41,024 nucleotides of DNA from Gammaproteobacteria bacterium. GTDB taxonomy: Bacteria; Pseudomonadota; Gammaproteobacteria; Eutrophobiales; Eutrophobiaceae. The translations under genes were made by a program, and so were the position numbers. The stretch's first letter is position 1; the number at the start of each line of letters is the position of its first letter. Shown here piece by piece: positions 7,336 to 15,461 of this stretch. Location of the stretch: NCBI GenBank assembly GCA_021773235.1, contig JAJFKL010000002.1:1-41024 (forward strand), given 5' to 3'. The notes under the pieces were generated by a model. That model was given only the letters and a program-made list of their open reading frames with translations, was not told where the DNA came from and did not search any database.

Positions 7336-7860
7336 ATGAGTATTGAAATTAAATTTACAGTTGATACAGTTGAAGAAGCTATCGTATTATTAGGCCGACA
7401 TGTGGATGACCAGGCTGCTGCCGTGGTAACAACGTCTTCACCAGGGCCAGCATCAACAGCCGCTACAGAGGCTACTAACACAGTAGCTAAACTCGGTCCT
7501 GCTAAATCAGCACAGATTTTGATTGATGAGCATAATCTAGATGTATCAGAAATTACAGGGACCGGTAAAGATGGTCGCATTACTAAAGGTGATGTAGAAA
7601 AATATATAAAAAGTCTACCTGTAGAGGAAGAGCCTGAAGATTTAAGTAACGAGCCAGGAGAAAATGCAGAAGGCGAAACCGAAGCAACCATAGAACTAGC
7701 CCGGGATAAATTAAAAGAACTTAATGGCGCAAAAGATATGGATACATGTTTACAAGTACTCAGCCGATTTGGTGTCAAGCGAATAAGTGAACTGAAAAAA
7801 GAGCAGTACCAAGGCTTCATCGAAAAATGTGATGCCGTTATAAAAGGCGAGGCAGTTTAA
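7336..7860 (+). CDS. Protein with E3-binding (peripheral subunit-binding) domain
   Basis: Residues 57-92 (KSAQILIDEHNLDVSEITGTGKDGRITKGDVEKYIK in part) follow the E3-binding domain pattern of 2-oxoacid dehydrogenase complexes, with the GTGxxGRITKxDV signature. Upstream is a flexible A/T/S/P-rich linker, downstream an acidic linker and a helical C-terminal domain (about 118-170). No lipoyl or acyltransferase domain is present, so the fold is probably reused as a small protein- or DNA-binding module. It lies between helicase and nuclease, suggesting a replication or recombination accessory role. Confidence 0.75.
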   Translation: MSIEIKFTVDTVEEAIVLLGRHVDDQAAAVVTTSSPGPASTAATEATNTVAKLGPAKSAQILIDEHNLDVSEITGTGKDGRITKGDVEKYIKSLPVEEEPEDLSNEPGENAEGETEATIELARDKLKELNGAKDMDTCLQVLSRFGVKRISELKKEQYQGFIEKCDAVIKGEAV

Positions 7861-7862
7861 TA

Positions 7863-9056
7863 ATGTCTCTGCCTAAACCCGAACAAAATTCTACTCATGC
7901 AAAGTTATCTGCATCTGGTGCACATCGATGGTCGGTGTGCACAGGAAGTGTAGCTTTAAGTGAAGGTATCCCTAATACTACTTCAGAATTTGCAGCCCAA
8001 GGTACCTATGCTCACCATATAGCTGCTGAATGCTTAGCTAATCCCGTAAAGTATGAGCCTAGAGATTGGATAGACTACCAGGAAACAATAGATGGATATG
8101 TGATAAGCTGCGATGAAGAAATGGTAGAAGCAGTAGAAGATTATCTTCGAACAGTCCGAAGTTACATATCCTCTGATGAAGATGTCCTCTTAGTGGAACA
8201 AGACTTCACCCCTGAATTAATAAAACTTCATCCTGATTTTGGAGGCAGCGCTGATGCCATTATAATTTCTAAACTACATAATACTATTTATGTGTTTGAT
8301 TTAAAATATGGTGCAGGAATAAAAGTAGATGCGTTTAATAATATCCAATTAAAATATTATGCATTAGGTGCTCTCCTTGCTTCTAAAGCGAGCGTAGATA
8401 AAGTAGTTATCGGTGTGGTTCAACCAAGACTTAAGTTAGATGGCGAAGCATTAAGTACTTATGAATTTGATGCGGTAGACCTGGTGGATTTTTCTGCAGA
8501 TTTAATTGATGCGGCAAATGAAACAGCAGATTTAGATGCGCCATTAGTTCCAGGAGAAAAGCAATGCCAATGGTGTCCAGTTGGGGACTGCCCCGCATTG
8601 AAGGCTAGGCAGGATGAATTAATGACACAAGAGTTTGAGATAATAGGAGATGATTTACCTTCTGATACATTAGGAAAAGCATTAGATATAATCCCTTTAG
8701 TTGAAGCAAGAATAAAGCAACTAAGAGAATTAGCTTACCAAAATGGATTAAAAGGAAACCCTCCTCCAGGATATAAAATTGTTGAGAAGGTAGCTCGACG
8801 AAAGTTTAAAAGTTTAGAAGAAGCTGAAGCTAAGTACGAAAAAATATTAGGTAATGATGCTTTTACGGAACCTAAACTAAAGACTGCCCCTCAGATAGAG
8901 AAACTTCTGTCTAAGGAAGATAAGAAAGCCCTTGCTGATGATGTTGAAAAGGTATCAAGTGGTTTAACATTAGTAGCTGAGAGTGATAAAAGGCAACCGG
9001 CTTTGCTGGCTGCTCCCGATGACTTTGATATAGTGGAGAACAAAACAGATGAGTAA
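7863..9056 (+). CDS. Cas4/RecB-like PD-(D/E)XK nuclease (DUF2800)
   Basis: The nuclease motif is visible as GGSAD (D131), then FDLKYG with D146 and K148, and Q162 in the following helix. C26 near the N-terminus together with C235, C238 and C243 (CQWCPVGDC) matches the four-cysteine iron-sulphur arrangement of Cas4 and AddB-type nucleases. At 397 residues it has the usual DUF2800 length. The neighbouring Enc34-type binding protein is a common partner in phage genomes, so it probably processes DNA ends in replication or recombination. Its last eight bases overlap the next gene. Confidence 0.87.
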   Translation: MSLPKPEQNSTHAKLSASGAHRWSVCTGSVALSEGIPNTTSEFAAQGTYAHHIAAECLANPVKYEPRDWIDYQETIDGYVISCDEEMVEAVEDYLRTVRSYISSDEDVLLVEQDFTPELIKLHPDFGGSADAIIISKLHNTIYVFDLKYGAGIKVDAFNNIQLKYYALGALLASKASVDKVVIGVVQPRLKLDGEALSTYEFDAVDLVDFSADLIDAANETADLDAPLVPGEKQCQWCPVGDCPALKARQDELMTQEFEIIGDDLPSDTLGKALDIIPLVEARIKQLRELAYQNGLKGNPPPGYKIVEKVARRKFKSLEEAEAKYEKILGNDAFTEPKLKTAPQIEKLLSKEDKKALADDVEKVSSGLTLVAESDKRQPALLAAPDDFDIVENKTDE

Positions 9057-9654
9057 GATTCGTTTAGAAAATGTTCGCCTAACCTTTCCTAACCTGTTTG
9101 AAGCTCAGAAGGTTAACGGTCAAGGTGCAGCGAAATTCAGTGCAGCATTTTTATTTGCAGCAGACCACCCCAGCCACGCAGTACTTAAGCAAGCACTGAC
9201 AGAAGTAGCTAAAGAAAAATGGGGTGCTAAAGCAGCAGAAGTTTATAAAGGTTTAAAAGCTTCTGACAGATTATGTTTGCATGATGGTGCTAGCAAAACG
9301 CAGTATGCTGGCTATGAAGGTAATCTCTTCGTCAACTCAGTGAATGAATTACGGCCTACCACACTGGATGGTAATCGAAATCCTGTAGTAGCAGCTGATG
9401 GTAAACTTTACAGCGGTTGTTATGTGAATGCGGTCATAGAGCTGTGGGCCCAGGATAATAAGTTTGGTAAGCGAATCAATGCTTCCCTACTCGGTGTTCA
9501 ATTCAATGCTGATGGTGAGCGCTTAGCAGGTGGCTCAGTGGCTTCTGAAGATGACTTCGAAGAAATCCCAGATGCAGGTGGTGATGGTGCAGCTGACGTA
9601 TTTGATGATGACGATACTTCAGCAGGTGAAGCAGAAGCTGACCCATTCGATTAA
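9049..9654 (+). CDS. Enc34-type single-stranded DNA-binding protein (DUF2815)
   Basis: The N-terminal IRLENVRLTFPNLFEA and the later NAVIELWAQDNKFGKRINASLLGVQF are characteristic of the DUF2815/Enc34 ssDNA-binding family, an OB-like fold. Residues 165-201 form a very acidic tail (DDDDTSAGEAEADPFD), like the protein-interaction tails of other SSBs. The 201-residue length is normal. It starts inside the nuclease gene, and an intrinsic terminator follows 27 bases after its stop, so it closes this transcription segment. Likely role: coating single strands during phage replication. Confidence 0.88.
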   Translation: MSKIRLENVRLTFPNLFEAQKVNGQGAAKFSAAFLFAADHPSHAVLKQALTEVAKEKWGAKAAEVYKGLKASDRLCLHDGASKTQYAGYEGNLFVNSVNELRPTTLDGNRNPVVAADGKLYSGCYVNAVIELWAQDNKFGKRINASLLGVQFNADGERLAGGSVASEDDFEEIPDAGGDGAADVFDDDDTSAGEAEADPFD

Positions 9655-9681
9655 AAGTTTACATGTAGTACTCCTCCCTTG

Positions 9682-9708
9682 TCCCGCCTTTATTAGGCGG
9701 GATTTTTT
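9682..9708 (+). terminator. Intrinsic terminator after the ssDNA-binding gene
   Basis: A perfect eight-pair stem (TCCCGCCT/AGGCGGGA) with a five-base loop is followed by six T residues. It lies between the SSB stop and the polymerase start, so it should reduce or gate rightward transcription into the DNA polymerase unless antiterminated. Confidence 0.9.
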
Positions 9709-9719
9709 ATAGGCTAATT

Positions 9720-11825
9720 ATGAAAGACGAATTATTCACTGACTTTGAAACATTCAGCACCGTGGACCTCAAGAAAAAAGGGCTATGGAATTATGCTAAT
9801 CATCCTGATACAGGGGTGCTATGTTTATCCTATGCCTTTGATGATGACCCTGCTGGTATAATTTACTTTGATGATGATATGTGTCCTGATGACATGTACG
9901 CTTTAAAAGCAATGTTTGAACATGTCAAAGGTAAGCAAACTTTTGTTGCACACAATGCTTCTTTTGAATTAGCTATATGGAATCTTTTATTTAAGCCCAG
10001 GTATAAATGGCCAGAGTTAAATCCTAGCCAAGTAATATGTACAATGGCAGAATGTTATGCTATGAATTTACCAGGGTCATTAGAGAATGCCGCTGCCGCA
10101 CTAGGATTAAGGATGTCAAAAGACACAGATGGAAGAGCGCTAATGCTTCGTATGTGTAAGCCATTAAACAACGGTAAATTAATATCTGGTAAAGAAAAAG
10201 TACCTAAATGGTACCATAAATCAGACTCTTTTACTTTCATGGGTAAAAAGATATCAGGTCCTGAAGCTGTTAAAAGATTAGGACAATATTGTATCGTGGA
10301 TACCGAAGTTGAAAGAGAGATTCACAGGAGGGCAGTGCCCTTGTCCGCTTACGAAAGAAAAATGTGGACGATGGATTATCATATTAATAGAAGAGGTGTA
10401 CTGTTCGATAAGGAAGCAGTGGAAGGTGCGCTCTTGATAAGGGATGATACAACTGAACAACTTAATAAAGAAATGAATGAAGTAACTGACGGTTTTGTAG
10501 CTAAGTGTTCTTCTGTAGGAGCTTTGAAAGACTGGGCTGCTGACTTTGGTGTTATACAAGATAGTTTATCAAAAGATGTATTAGTGGAGCTAATAGAAAA
10601 TGACGATATTAAACTTAACAAGTTTGACCTCCCCCCTGAAGTTCGTAAAGCTTTTGAACTTAGAAGAGAAGCAGGCAGAGCCACCAGTGTGTCAAAGCTG
10701 GCTACTATCTCAGCTCAATCAGACCCTCAAGGTAGAGTTCACAATATGTTCCAGTACCACGGAGCAGGCACAGGAAGATGGGCGGGAAGAGGTGTGCAGC
10801 CCCATAACTTCACACGCGATTTACCGCCTCCCGAGGTTGTTGAAGAAATTCTTAGCTTTGTAAAGCAAGGAGATGCTTCGACGATTGATATACTTTATGG
10901 TCCGCCATTAACTCAGATATCAAAACTGTTAAGAGGATTCATAACAGCAGGTGGAGACAGAACTTTTATCGGTGGTGATTATTCTAATGTGGAAGGCAGA
11001 GGGCTAGCCTGGTTAGCTGGAGAAGAATGGAAGCTAAATGCATTCAGGGAATATGATGCAGGAATAGGACCCGATTTATATAAGCTGACCTATGCTAATA
11101 CTTTTAATGTTGACGTAGGTACGGTGACAGACACGCAGAGGCAAGTAGGTAAAGTAGAAGAACTTGCGCTAGGATATGCTGGAGGGGTAGGCGCCTTCCG
11201 CCAGATGGGTGGTGATAGTCTAGATTTAACTGATGAAGAAATAGATGATATAAAAAATGGGTGGAGAGAAGTACACCCTAAGATAAAAGCTTACTGGAAA
11301 GAGTTACAGCAAGCTGCAATGAATGCAACTATCTATAAAGGAAAAACATACACAGCAGGCGAACCAGGTCGACAAGTTAAATTTAAAACCGCTGGTTCAT
11401 TCTTGTGGTGCTTACTGCCTAGTGGGAGAGCTTTGTGCTATCCTTATCCCCAGATTAGACATGGGAATTTTGGGCCCTACTTAACGTACAAGATAGCACC
11501 TTCTCAAGATGATTTTAAGAAAGGACGTATAATAGAAGATAAAACTAATACCAGGACGTGGGCAAGAGTCAGCACTTATGGTGGTAAATTATCTGAGAAT
11601 ATAACGCAAGCAATCTGTAGAGATTTGATAGGCTATGCGATGCTTAACCTAGATGATGCAGGCTATAAAATAGTTTTACACGTACATGATGAGAGCGTAG
11701 AGGAAGGTAATTTTACAGAAGATGATAGAATAAAAGTTGAAACTATAATGAATACAGTACCCGGATGGGCGAAAGACTTCCCTTTAAAAGCGGACTGCTG
11801 GATGAATAAGAGGTATATAAAATAA
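9720..11825 (+). CDS. Family A DNA polymerase with 3'-5' exonuclease
   Basis: The N-terminal exonuclease has DFET (D8, E10), HNASFE (N79, E83) and YCIVD (D194). The polymerase part has TGRW...QPHN (350-363), motif A GDYSNVEGR with D420, motif B R474...K478...L482...Y486, and motif C HVHDES. Position L482 corresponds to F762 of E. coli Pol I. No 5'-nuclease domain is present. At 701 residues it is typical of phage replicative Pol A enzymes. Its start lies 11 bases beyond the terminator T-run. It should act with the primase-helicase downstream as the phage replisome. Confidence 0.93.
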   Translation: MKDELFTDFETFSTVDLKKKGLWNYANHPDTGVLCLSYAFDDDPAGIIYFDDDMCPDDMYALKAMFEHVKGKQTFVAHNASFELAIWNLLFKPRYKWPELNPSQVICTMAECYAMNLPGSLENAAAALGLRMSKDTDGRALMLRMCKPLNNGKLISGKEKVPKWYHKSDSFTFMGKKISGPEAVKRLGQYCIVDTEVEREIHRRAVPLSAYERKMWTMDYHINRRGVLFDKEAVEGALLIRDDTTEQLNKEMNEVTDGFVAKCSSVGALKDWAADFGVIQDSLSKDVLVELIENDDIKLNKFDLPPEVRKAFELRREAGRATSVSKLATISAQSDPQGRVHNMFQYHGAGTGRWAGRGVQPHNFTRDLPPPEVVEEILSFVKQGDASTIDILYGPPLTQISKLLRGFITAGGDRTFIGGDYSNVEGRGLAWLAGEEWKLNAFREYDAGIGPDLYKLTYANTFNVDVGTVTDTQRQVGKVEELALGYAGGVGAFRQMGGDSLDLTDEEIDDIKNGWREVHPKIKAYWKELQQAAMNATIYKGKTYTAGEPGRQVKFKTAGSFLWCLLPSGRALCYPYPQIRHGNFGPYLTYKIAPSQDDFKKGRIIEDKTNTRTWARVSTYGGKLSENITQAICRDLIGYAMLNLDDAGYKIVLHVHDESVEEGNFTEDDRIKVETIMNTVPGWAKDFPLKADCWMNKRYIK

Positions 11826-12031
11826 TGGCTGAAGTCAGAGTTAAAGTAGGACGAGATGAAAGAGTACACTTCATGAACCCGGCTGAAGAACAACGCTTTG
11901 TAATAGCAAAGTTAAAAGCAGCAGGTGTACCTTTCGAAGGTGAAGCATTATTAGTTGGATTAAGCAGCGGAACTTTAACGATTAAGCATAATCGATTTGA
12001 AGATTCGTTTCTTTACATTTACAAAGGATAA
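11825..12031 (+). CDS. Small hypothetical protein, 68 aa
   Basis: It starts on the last base of the polymerase stop codon (TAATG), indicating coupling. The short mixed alpha/beta-looking sequence (RVKVGRDERVHF, LLVGLSSGTLTIKH) gives no recognisable family. Position between polymerase and primase suggests an accessory replication role at most. Confidence 0.65.
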   Translation: MAEVRVKVGRDERVHFMNPAEEQRFVIAKLKAAGVPFEGEALLVGLSSGTLTIKHNRFEDSFLYIYKG

Positions 12032-12036
12032 ATATT

Positions 12037-12276
12037 ATGACCATTAAAATAAGATTAGAAGAAACATCTTCCGAGCATTATAGAGGACCAAAAACGCAAG
12101 CTAAGACAGCCTTATACGTAGAAGATGGGGGTTATGCCTGCTACGTTGATATATTTGCTGAGGAAGGTTTTAGTTCGGCATTAGTTAAAGCAGGAGTAGC
12201 ACTACATAAAGCTCGCAATCCTGATTTTAAAATACACCAGAGCGAAGATGAAGCTGATACAAAAATAATAACGTAG
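12037..12276 (+). CDS. Small hypothetical protein, 79 aa
   Basis: The AAAGGATAAATATT leader provides a modest ribosome binding site. No family is recognised. It lies in the same direction and spacing as its replication-gene neighbours. Confidence 0.62.
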   Translation: MTIKIRLEETSSEHYRGPKTQAKTALYVEDGGYACYVDIFAEEGFSSALVKAGVALHKARNPDFKIHQSEDEADTKIIT

Positions 12277-12289
12277 TATGGAGAAGAAC

Positions 12290-12508
12290 ATGGGTGATAT
12301 AGTAGACAAAGCCGAACATGCTTCTAATGCTTTCTTCCAAGAGGCATTAAATAATAAAGCTAAAGAGGCACCGGGTCACACAGGCTTCTGCCTGAATTGT
12401 AATGAAGAGGTAGAGCACCCTTTAAGATGGTGTGATACTGATTGCCGTGATGACTGGGAAAAATATTCTAATAAAATAGAAGTAGCACCCGGCCATGACG
12501 AAGACTGA
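12290..12508 (+). CDS. Small zinc-finger protein, 72 aa
   Basis: I place the start at 12290 (MGDIV) because GGAGAA lies about five bases upstream; an ATG at 12278 has no such site. Residues 33-52 contain CLNCNEE...RWCDTDCRDDWE, a four-cysteine zinc knuckle known from many small phage proteins. The end overlaps the primase start by 14 bases. It may be a DNA-binding or adaptor protein; no function is established. Confidence 0.7.
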   Translation: MGDIVDKAEHASNAFFQEALNNKAKEAPGHTGFCLNCNEEVEHPLRWCDTDCRDDWEKYSNKIEVAPGHDED

Positions 12509-14351
12509 TTATGCTAAAGACCTAATACAACGTGGCTTTAAAGTTTTCCCAGTAGCAGTAGGGGCTAAAGTACCACCTGTATTTAAAGGTTGGCAAGAGA
12601 AGTCAGAAGACTGCGCTAAGTTTGTAAATTCTTGGTGGAGTGTTGATGATTTCAATATAGGAATCCATTGTAAAGATTTAATCGTACTTGATATAGATGT
12701 CAAGAATGATGGAATAAATTCGTTAGCTGAACTGGAGGATGAATATGGTTTACCAAATACACTTGAATTTAGAACTGCCACAGGTGGTAGGCACATTATT
12801 TATTCGCACCCTGATGGTGTTAAAAATTCCGTTGGAGAAATTGGGGCTGGTATCGATATTCGCTCGAACAAAGGCTACATCGTCGCTCCAGGCAGCACCG
12901 TTCCTGCAGGGTCCTATAGTGTATATAACGAATCGCCCATCGTACCAGCGCCGCAATGGTTAATAGAACTCTGCAATACTAAAACTGCAAAGATACAGAA
13001 ACTTCCAGATGATGGAAGTATCTCTGACCAAAACATCGCTATTAAACGCGCAGTAGAATACCTACAGAAAGCAGATGTAGCAATCGAAGGGCAAGGCGGA
13101 GATGCTAAAACTTTCGCTGTAATATGCAGAGTAAGGGACTTAGGTGTCACATCTGACAATGCTTTAGAAGCAATGCAAGATTGGAATGATAGATGTGAGC
13201 CCCCCTGGAACCCAGAAGAACTTCAGGCAAAGATAGATAATGCCTATAAGTATGCACAAAATTCTGCAGGCTCATCTTCTGTTGAAGCCATGTTCGATAT
13301 TGTTCAAGAAAAAGAAGCGTCCATTAATAATGAACAAGAAGAATTAGTAGACGAAGAAATATACACACCTGATGATGTCGAACTACAGACTGTACTAAAT
13401 ACACGATATATTATTAAAGGCTGGTTAGATAGCGACTCTCAATCTTTACTGTTTGGCCATTGGGGTGCAGGTAAAACTTTTATATCTTTACATATGGCAG
13501 CTCACATTGCAGCTGGTGAAGAGTGGTTCGGTAATAGAGTTAATGGCGGAGGCGTTTTGTACCTAGGGTATGAGGGTGCTACTGCTATGCGACGAAGAGT
13601 GTACGCACTGCGCAATGAATATCCAGACTGGGACCTAGATAATTTTAAAATCAAACCTATGCGCTGGCCCCTTGCTAAAAGGAATTCAGATGGCGCTAGA
13701 CTTGTTGGTCAAAAACATTTTGAAAGAGCATTAAAAATATTTAAGCAGGACACAGGAGATTATCCTGAGCTAGTTATAATTGACCCATTGCGTAACGCTT
13801 TGGGTGGTTCAGATTCAGACCCGGAACTAACAGCCCCCTACCTAGCCTATCTTCAAGAGATAACTAAGAAGTACGGCTGTGCTACCATGACAATCCATCA
13901 CCCAGGACATGGTGATACGGACAGAGGACGTGGCGATTCAGGTATCGAGGGACACATGGATACCGTAATTAAAGTAGATGGGGTCCGTGGTCTGATTGAA
14001 ACCCGTAAGCAGAGAGATGACCCAGGCGGCAATCTATTTTACAAGCTCAGAGTAGTTGAAATAGGGCAGGATGCTGACGGTGATATGCGAACTTCTTGTG
14101 TCGTTGAGCCAGTTGATATGAACGAGCTGGACCCTGGACTTACTAACGAGCAGCAATTAATATACGATAAGCTCAAAGAAATTGCAGGTGCTAAAGAGCT
14201 GATAACTAAATCTCAATTTAGACGAGCGGCTCAAGGACATAAATCCGTAATTCAAACTGAGATATTTGATGTACTTGTACAGAAGCACTACCTAGTAGCC
14301 GAAGGCAAACAATGGCGTGTCGGCCAAGGTGCTGCTGAAATGTTTAGTTAA
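12495..14351 (+). CDS. Primase-polymerase with RepA-type (AAA_25) helicase
   Basis: The N-terminal prim-pol domain (about 1-160) shows LDIDV (D66, D68) and TGGRH (H100), followed by GIDIRSNKGYIVAPGS. Residues 200-256 resemble a PriCT-like helical region. The C-terminal ATPase has GHWGAGKT (321-328, Walker A) and LVIID (Walker B) with TIHHPG, as in RepA/DnaB-type hexameric helicases. The last 70 residues may be a winged helix. One protein thus combines priming and unwinding for the family A polymerase. The 618-residue length suits such phage fusions. Confidence 0.9.
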   Translation: MTKTDYAKDLIQRGFKVFPVAVGAKVPPVFKGWQEKSEDCAKFVNSWWSVDDFNIGIHCKDLIVLDIDVKNDGINSLAELEDEYGLPNTLEFRTATGGRHIIYSHPDGVKNSVGEIGAGIDIRSNKGYIVAPGSTVPAGSYSVYNESPIVPAPQWLIELCNTKTAKIQKLPDDGSISDQNIAIKRAVEYLQKADVAIEGQGGDAKTFAVICRVRDLGVTSDNALEAMQDWNDRCEPPWNPEELQAKIDNAYKYAQNSAGSSSVEAMFDIVQEKEASINNEQEELVDEEIYTPDDVELQTVLNTRYIIKGWLDSDSQSLLFGHWGAGKTFISLHMAAHIAAGEEWFGNRVNGGGVLYLGYEGATAMRRRVYALRNEYPDWDLDNFKIKPMRWPLAKRNSDGARLVGQKHFERALKIFKQDTGDYPELVIIDPLRNALGGSDSDPELTAPYLAYLQEITKKYGCATMTIHHPGHGDTDRGRGDSGIEGHMDTVIKVDGVRGLIETRKQRDDPGGNLFYKLRVVEIGQDADGDMRTSCVVEPVDMNELDPGLTNEQQLIYDKLKEIAGAKELITKSQFRRAAQGHKSVIQTEIFDVLVQKHYLVAEGKQWRVGQGAAEMFS

Positions 14352-14396
14352 ATTTATACCTTTCTTATGTACGAGTAATCGACATAAAGTAAGAGT

Positions 14397-14452
14397 TAAT
14401 GGCGCTATAGGTAGACCATTTAACCCTATAATGGTCTATATAAGTGCCATTA
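14397..14452. repeat. 56-bp imperfect dyad upstream of the integrase
   Basis: The arms are TAATGGC...TAGACCAT on the left and ATGGTCTA...GCCATTA on the right, centred at about 14425. The inner eight bases and the outer seven match perfectly, with a mismatched middle. No T-run follows, so it is not a standard terminator. Its place between the helicase and the integrase promoter suits an operator, an attP arm site or an origin element. I cannot choose among them. Confidence 0.65.
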
Positions 14453-14472
14453 AGTAATGTATAACTTTACAT

Positions 14473-14501
14473 TTGACTCCTGATGTAAACTGATATATAA
14501 T
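14473..14501 (+). promoter_or_regulatory. Sigma70 promoter for the integrase unit, with two dyads
   Basis: TTGACT and TATAAT are separated by exactly 17 bases, close to consensus. TTTACAT-N10-ATGTAAA (14466-14489) flanks the -35 box, and AACTGAT-N5-ATCAGTT (14488-14506) covers the -10 box. Such paired dyads look like operators for a regulator. Transcription should begin near 14508 and produce the small membrane protein and integrase. Confidence 0.8.
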
Positions 14502-14530
14502 CAGTTGACAATTTAATTAGGAGAAAAATA

Positions 14531-14635
14531 ATGACATTCCCACTCGCACCCTGCATATTTATTGTGTGTATAATACCGGTAATATTAGTGCTCGGAGTTA
14601 CGTCTAATCAACCGGACCTAACTATCTATGACTAA
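14531..14635 (+). CDS. Very small membrane protein ahead of the integrase, 34 aa
   Basis: The TAGGAG ribosome binding site is well placed before ATG 14531. Residues 8-24 (CIFIVCIIPVILVLGV) are hydrophobic enough to span a membrane. Its end overlaps the integrase start by eight bases, so it may set integrase translation through coupling. It is the first gene from the 14473 promoter. Confidence 0.55.
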   Translation: MTFPLAPCIFIVCIIPVILVLGVTSNQPDLTIYD

Positions 14636-15461
14636 TAAAATAAACCACACCCTCAATACATTCCTGCCACTCTACCTGGAGTATGCAAGGGGTAAGCTAA
14701 AACCTAAGACTGTCAATGAGTATGAAAGGCTTATCAAGACTAACTTACAGCCTGAGTTCGGCCTAGAAAAACTGACCTCTTTTTCTACCCGGACTGTAGA
14801 ACAATGGCACATACGCTTAAAGGCTAAGACACCTCACCTAGCAAACAGGGCCCTAGCGGTCCTCAGCGGCGTTTTAAAGCTCGCTGCCCGTTGGGGGTAC
14901 ATTCAGTCGAATCCAGTAAATGGGATAGAATACGCTAAGGAAAAGAAGCGTGAGGTATATCTAGACGAGGCTGCAAGAAGCAGACTGCTAGGTGTAACCT
15001 ATTCGCAGGACCCTACCGACTGCGCATTCCTGATTGCTGCTTACTATACTGGTGCTCGACCTGGTGAATTACAGGGTGCTAAGAAAGCCTGGTTAAAAGA
15101 TAATGTCATTCGATATGTGGACGCTAAGACAGGGGACCGGAATATATATCTGCCCCCCGAGGCTTTAAAGGCTATCCAGAGTTTACCAGCTCACGATTCT
15201 GAGTACATTTTCCCCAAGGTGAATACTTCTGTCCTATGGAGGAAGGTACGCAAGGAAGCTAAATTAGAAGGCTACAGGTTATATGATTTACGTCACACCT
15301 TTGCATCTGCTGCCCTGGAAGGAGGCGCATCGCTCGAAGCAATAAGCCAACTGCTAGGTCACAATGACCCTAAGACAACCAGAAGGTACACCCATCTAAC
15401 TAATAAAGCAGGAAATGAAACTGCGGCCAGAACAGCCGCAGTATTAAGTGGGGCAGATTAG
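14628..15461 (+). CDS. int: Tyrosine recombinase (phage integrase)
   Basis: The catalytic set is visible: R144 in TGARPGEL, K167 in DAKTGDR, R222 in YDLRHT, H245 in LLGH and nucleophile Y254 in RRYTHL. The usual first histidine of HxxR is Y219, a common variant. The N-terminal half (about 5-100) is a SAM-like core-binding domain with SxxTxxxY-type helices. At 277 residues it is a small member without an obvious arm-binding domain. The stop overlaps the convergent transglycosylase gene by four bases. It implies site-specific integration into a host chromosome. Confidence 0.93.
   Translation: MTNKINHTLNTFLPLYLEYARGKLKPKTVNEYERLIKTNLQPEFGLEKLTSFSTRTVEQWHIRLKAKTPHLANRALAVLSGVLKLAARWGYIQSNPVNGIEYAKEKKREVYLDEAARSRLLGVTYSQDPTDCAFLIAAYYTGARPGELQGAKKAWLKDNVIRYVDAKTGDRNIYLPPEALKAIQSLPAHDSEYIFPKVNTSVLWRKVRKEAKLEGYRLYDLRHTFASAALEGGASLEAISQLLGHNDPKTTRRYTHLTNKAGNETAARTAAVLSGAD
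15420..15442 (-). terminator. Possible leftward terminator at the convergent point
   Basis: ACTGCGGC and GCCGCAGT form an eight-pair stem with a seven-base loop. On the minus strand TTTCATTT follows, a poor U-tract. It lies inside the integrase 3' end, just beyond the last leftward gene, where a late terminator is expected. The weak U-tract limits confidence. Confidence 0.45.
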
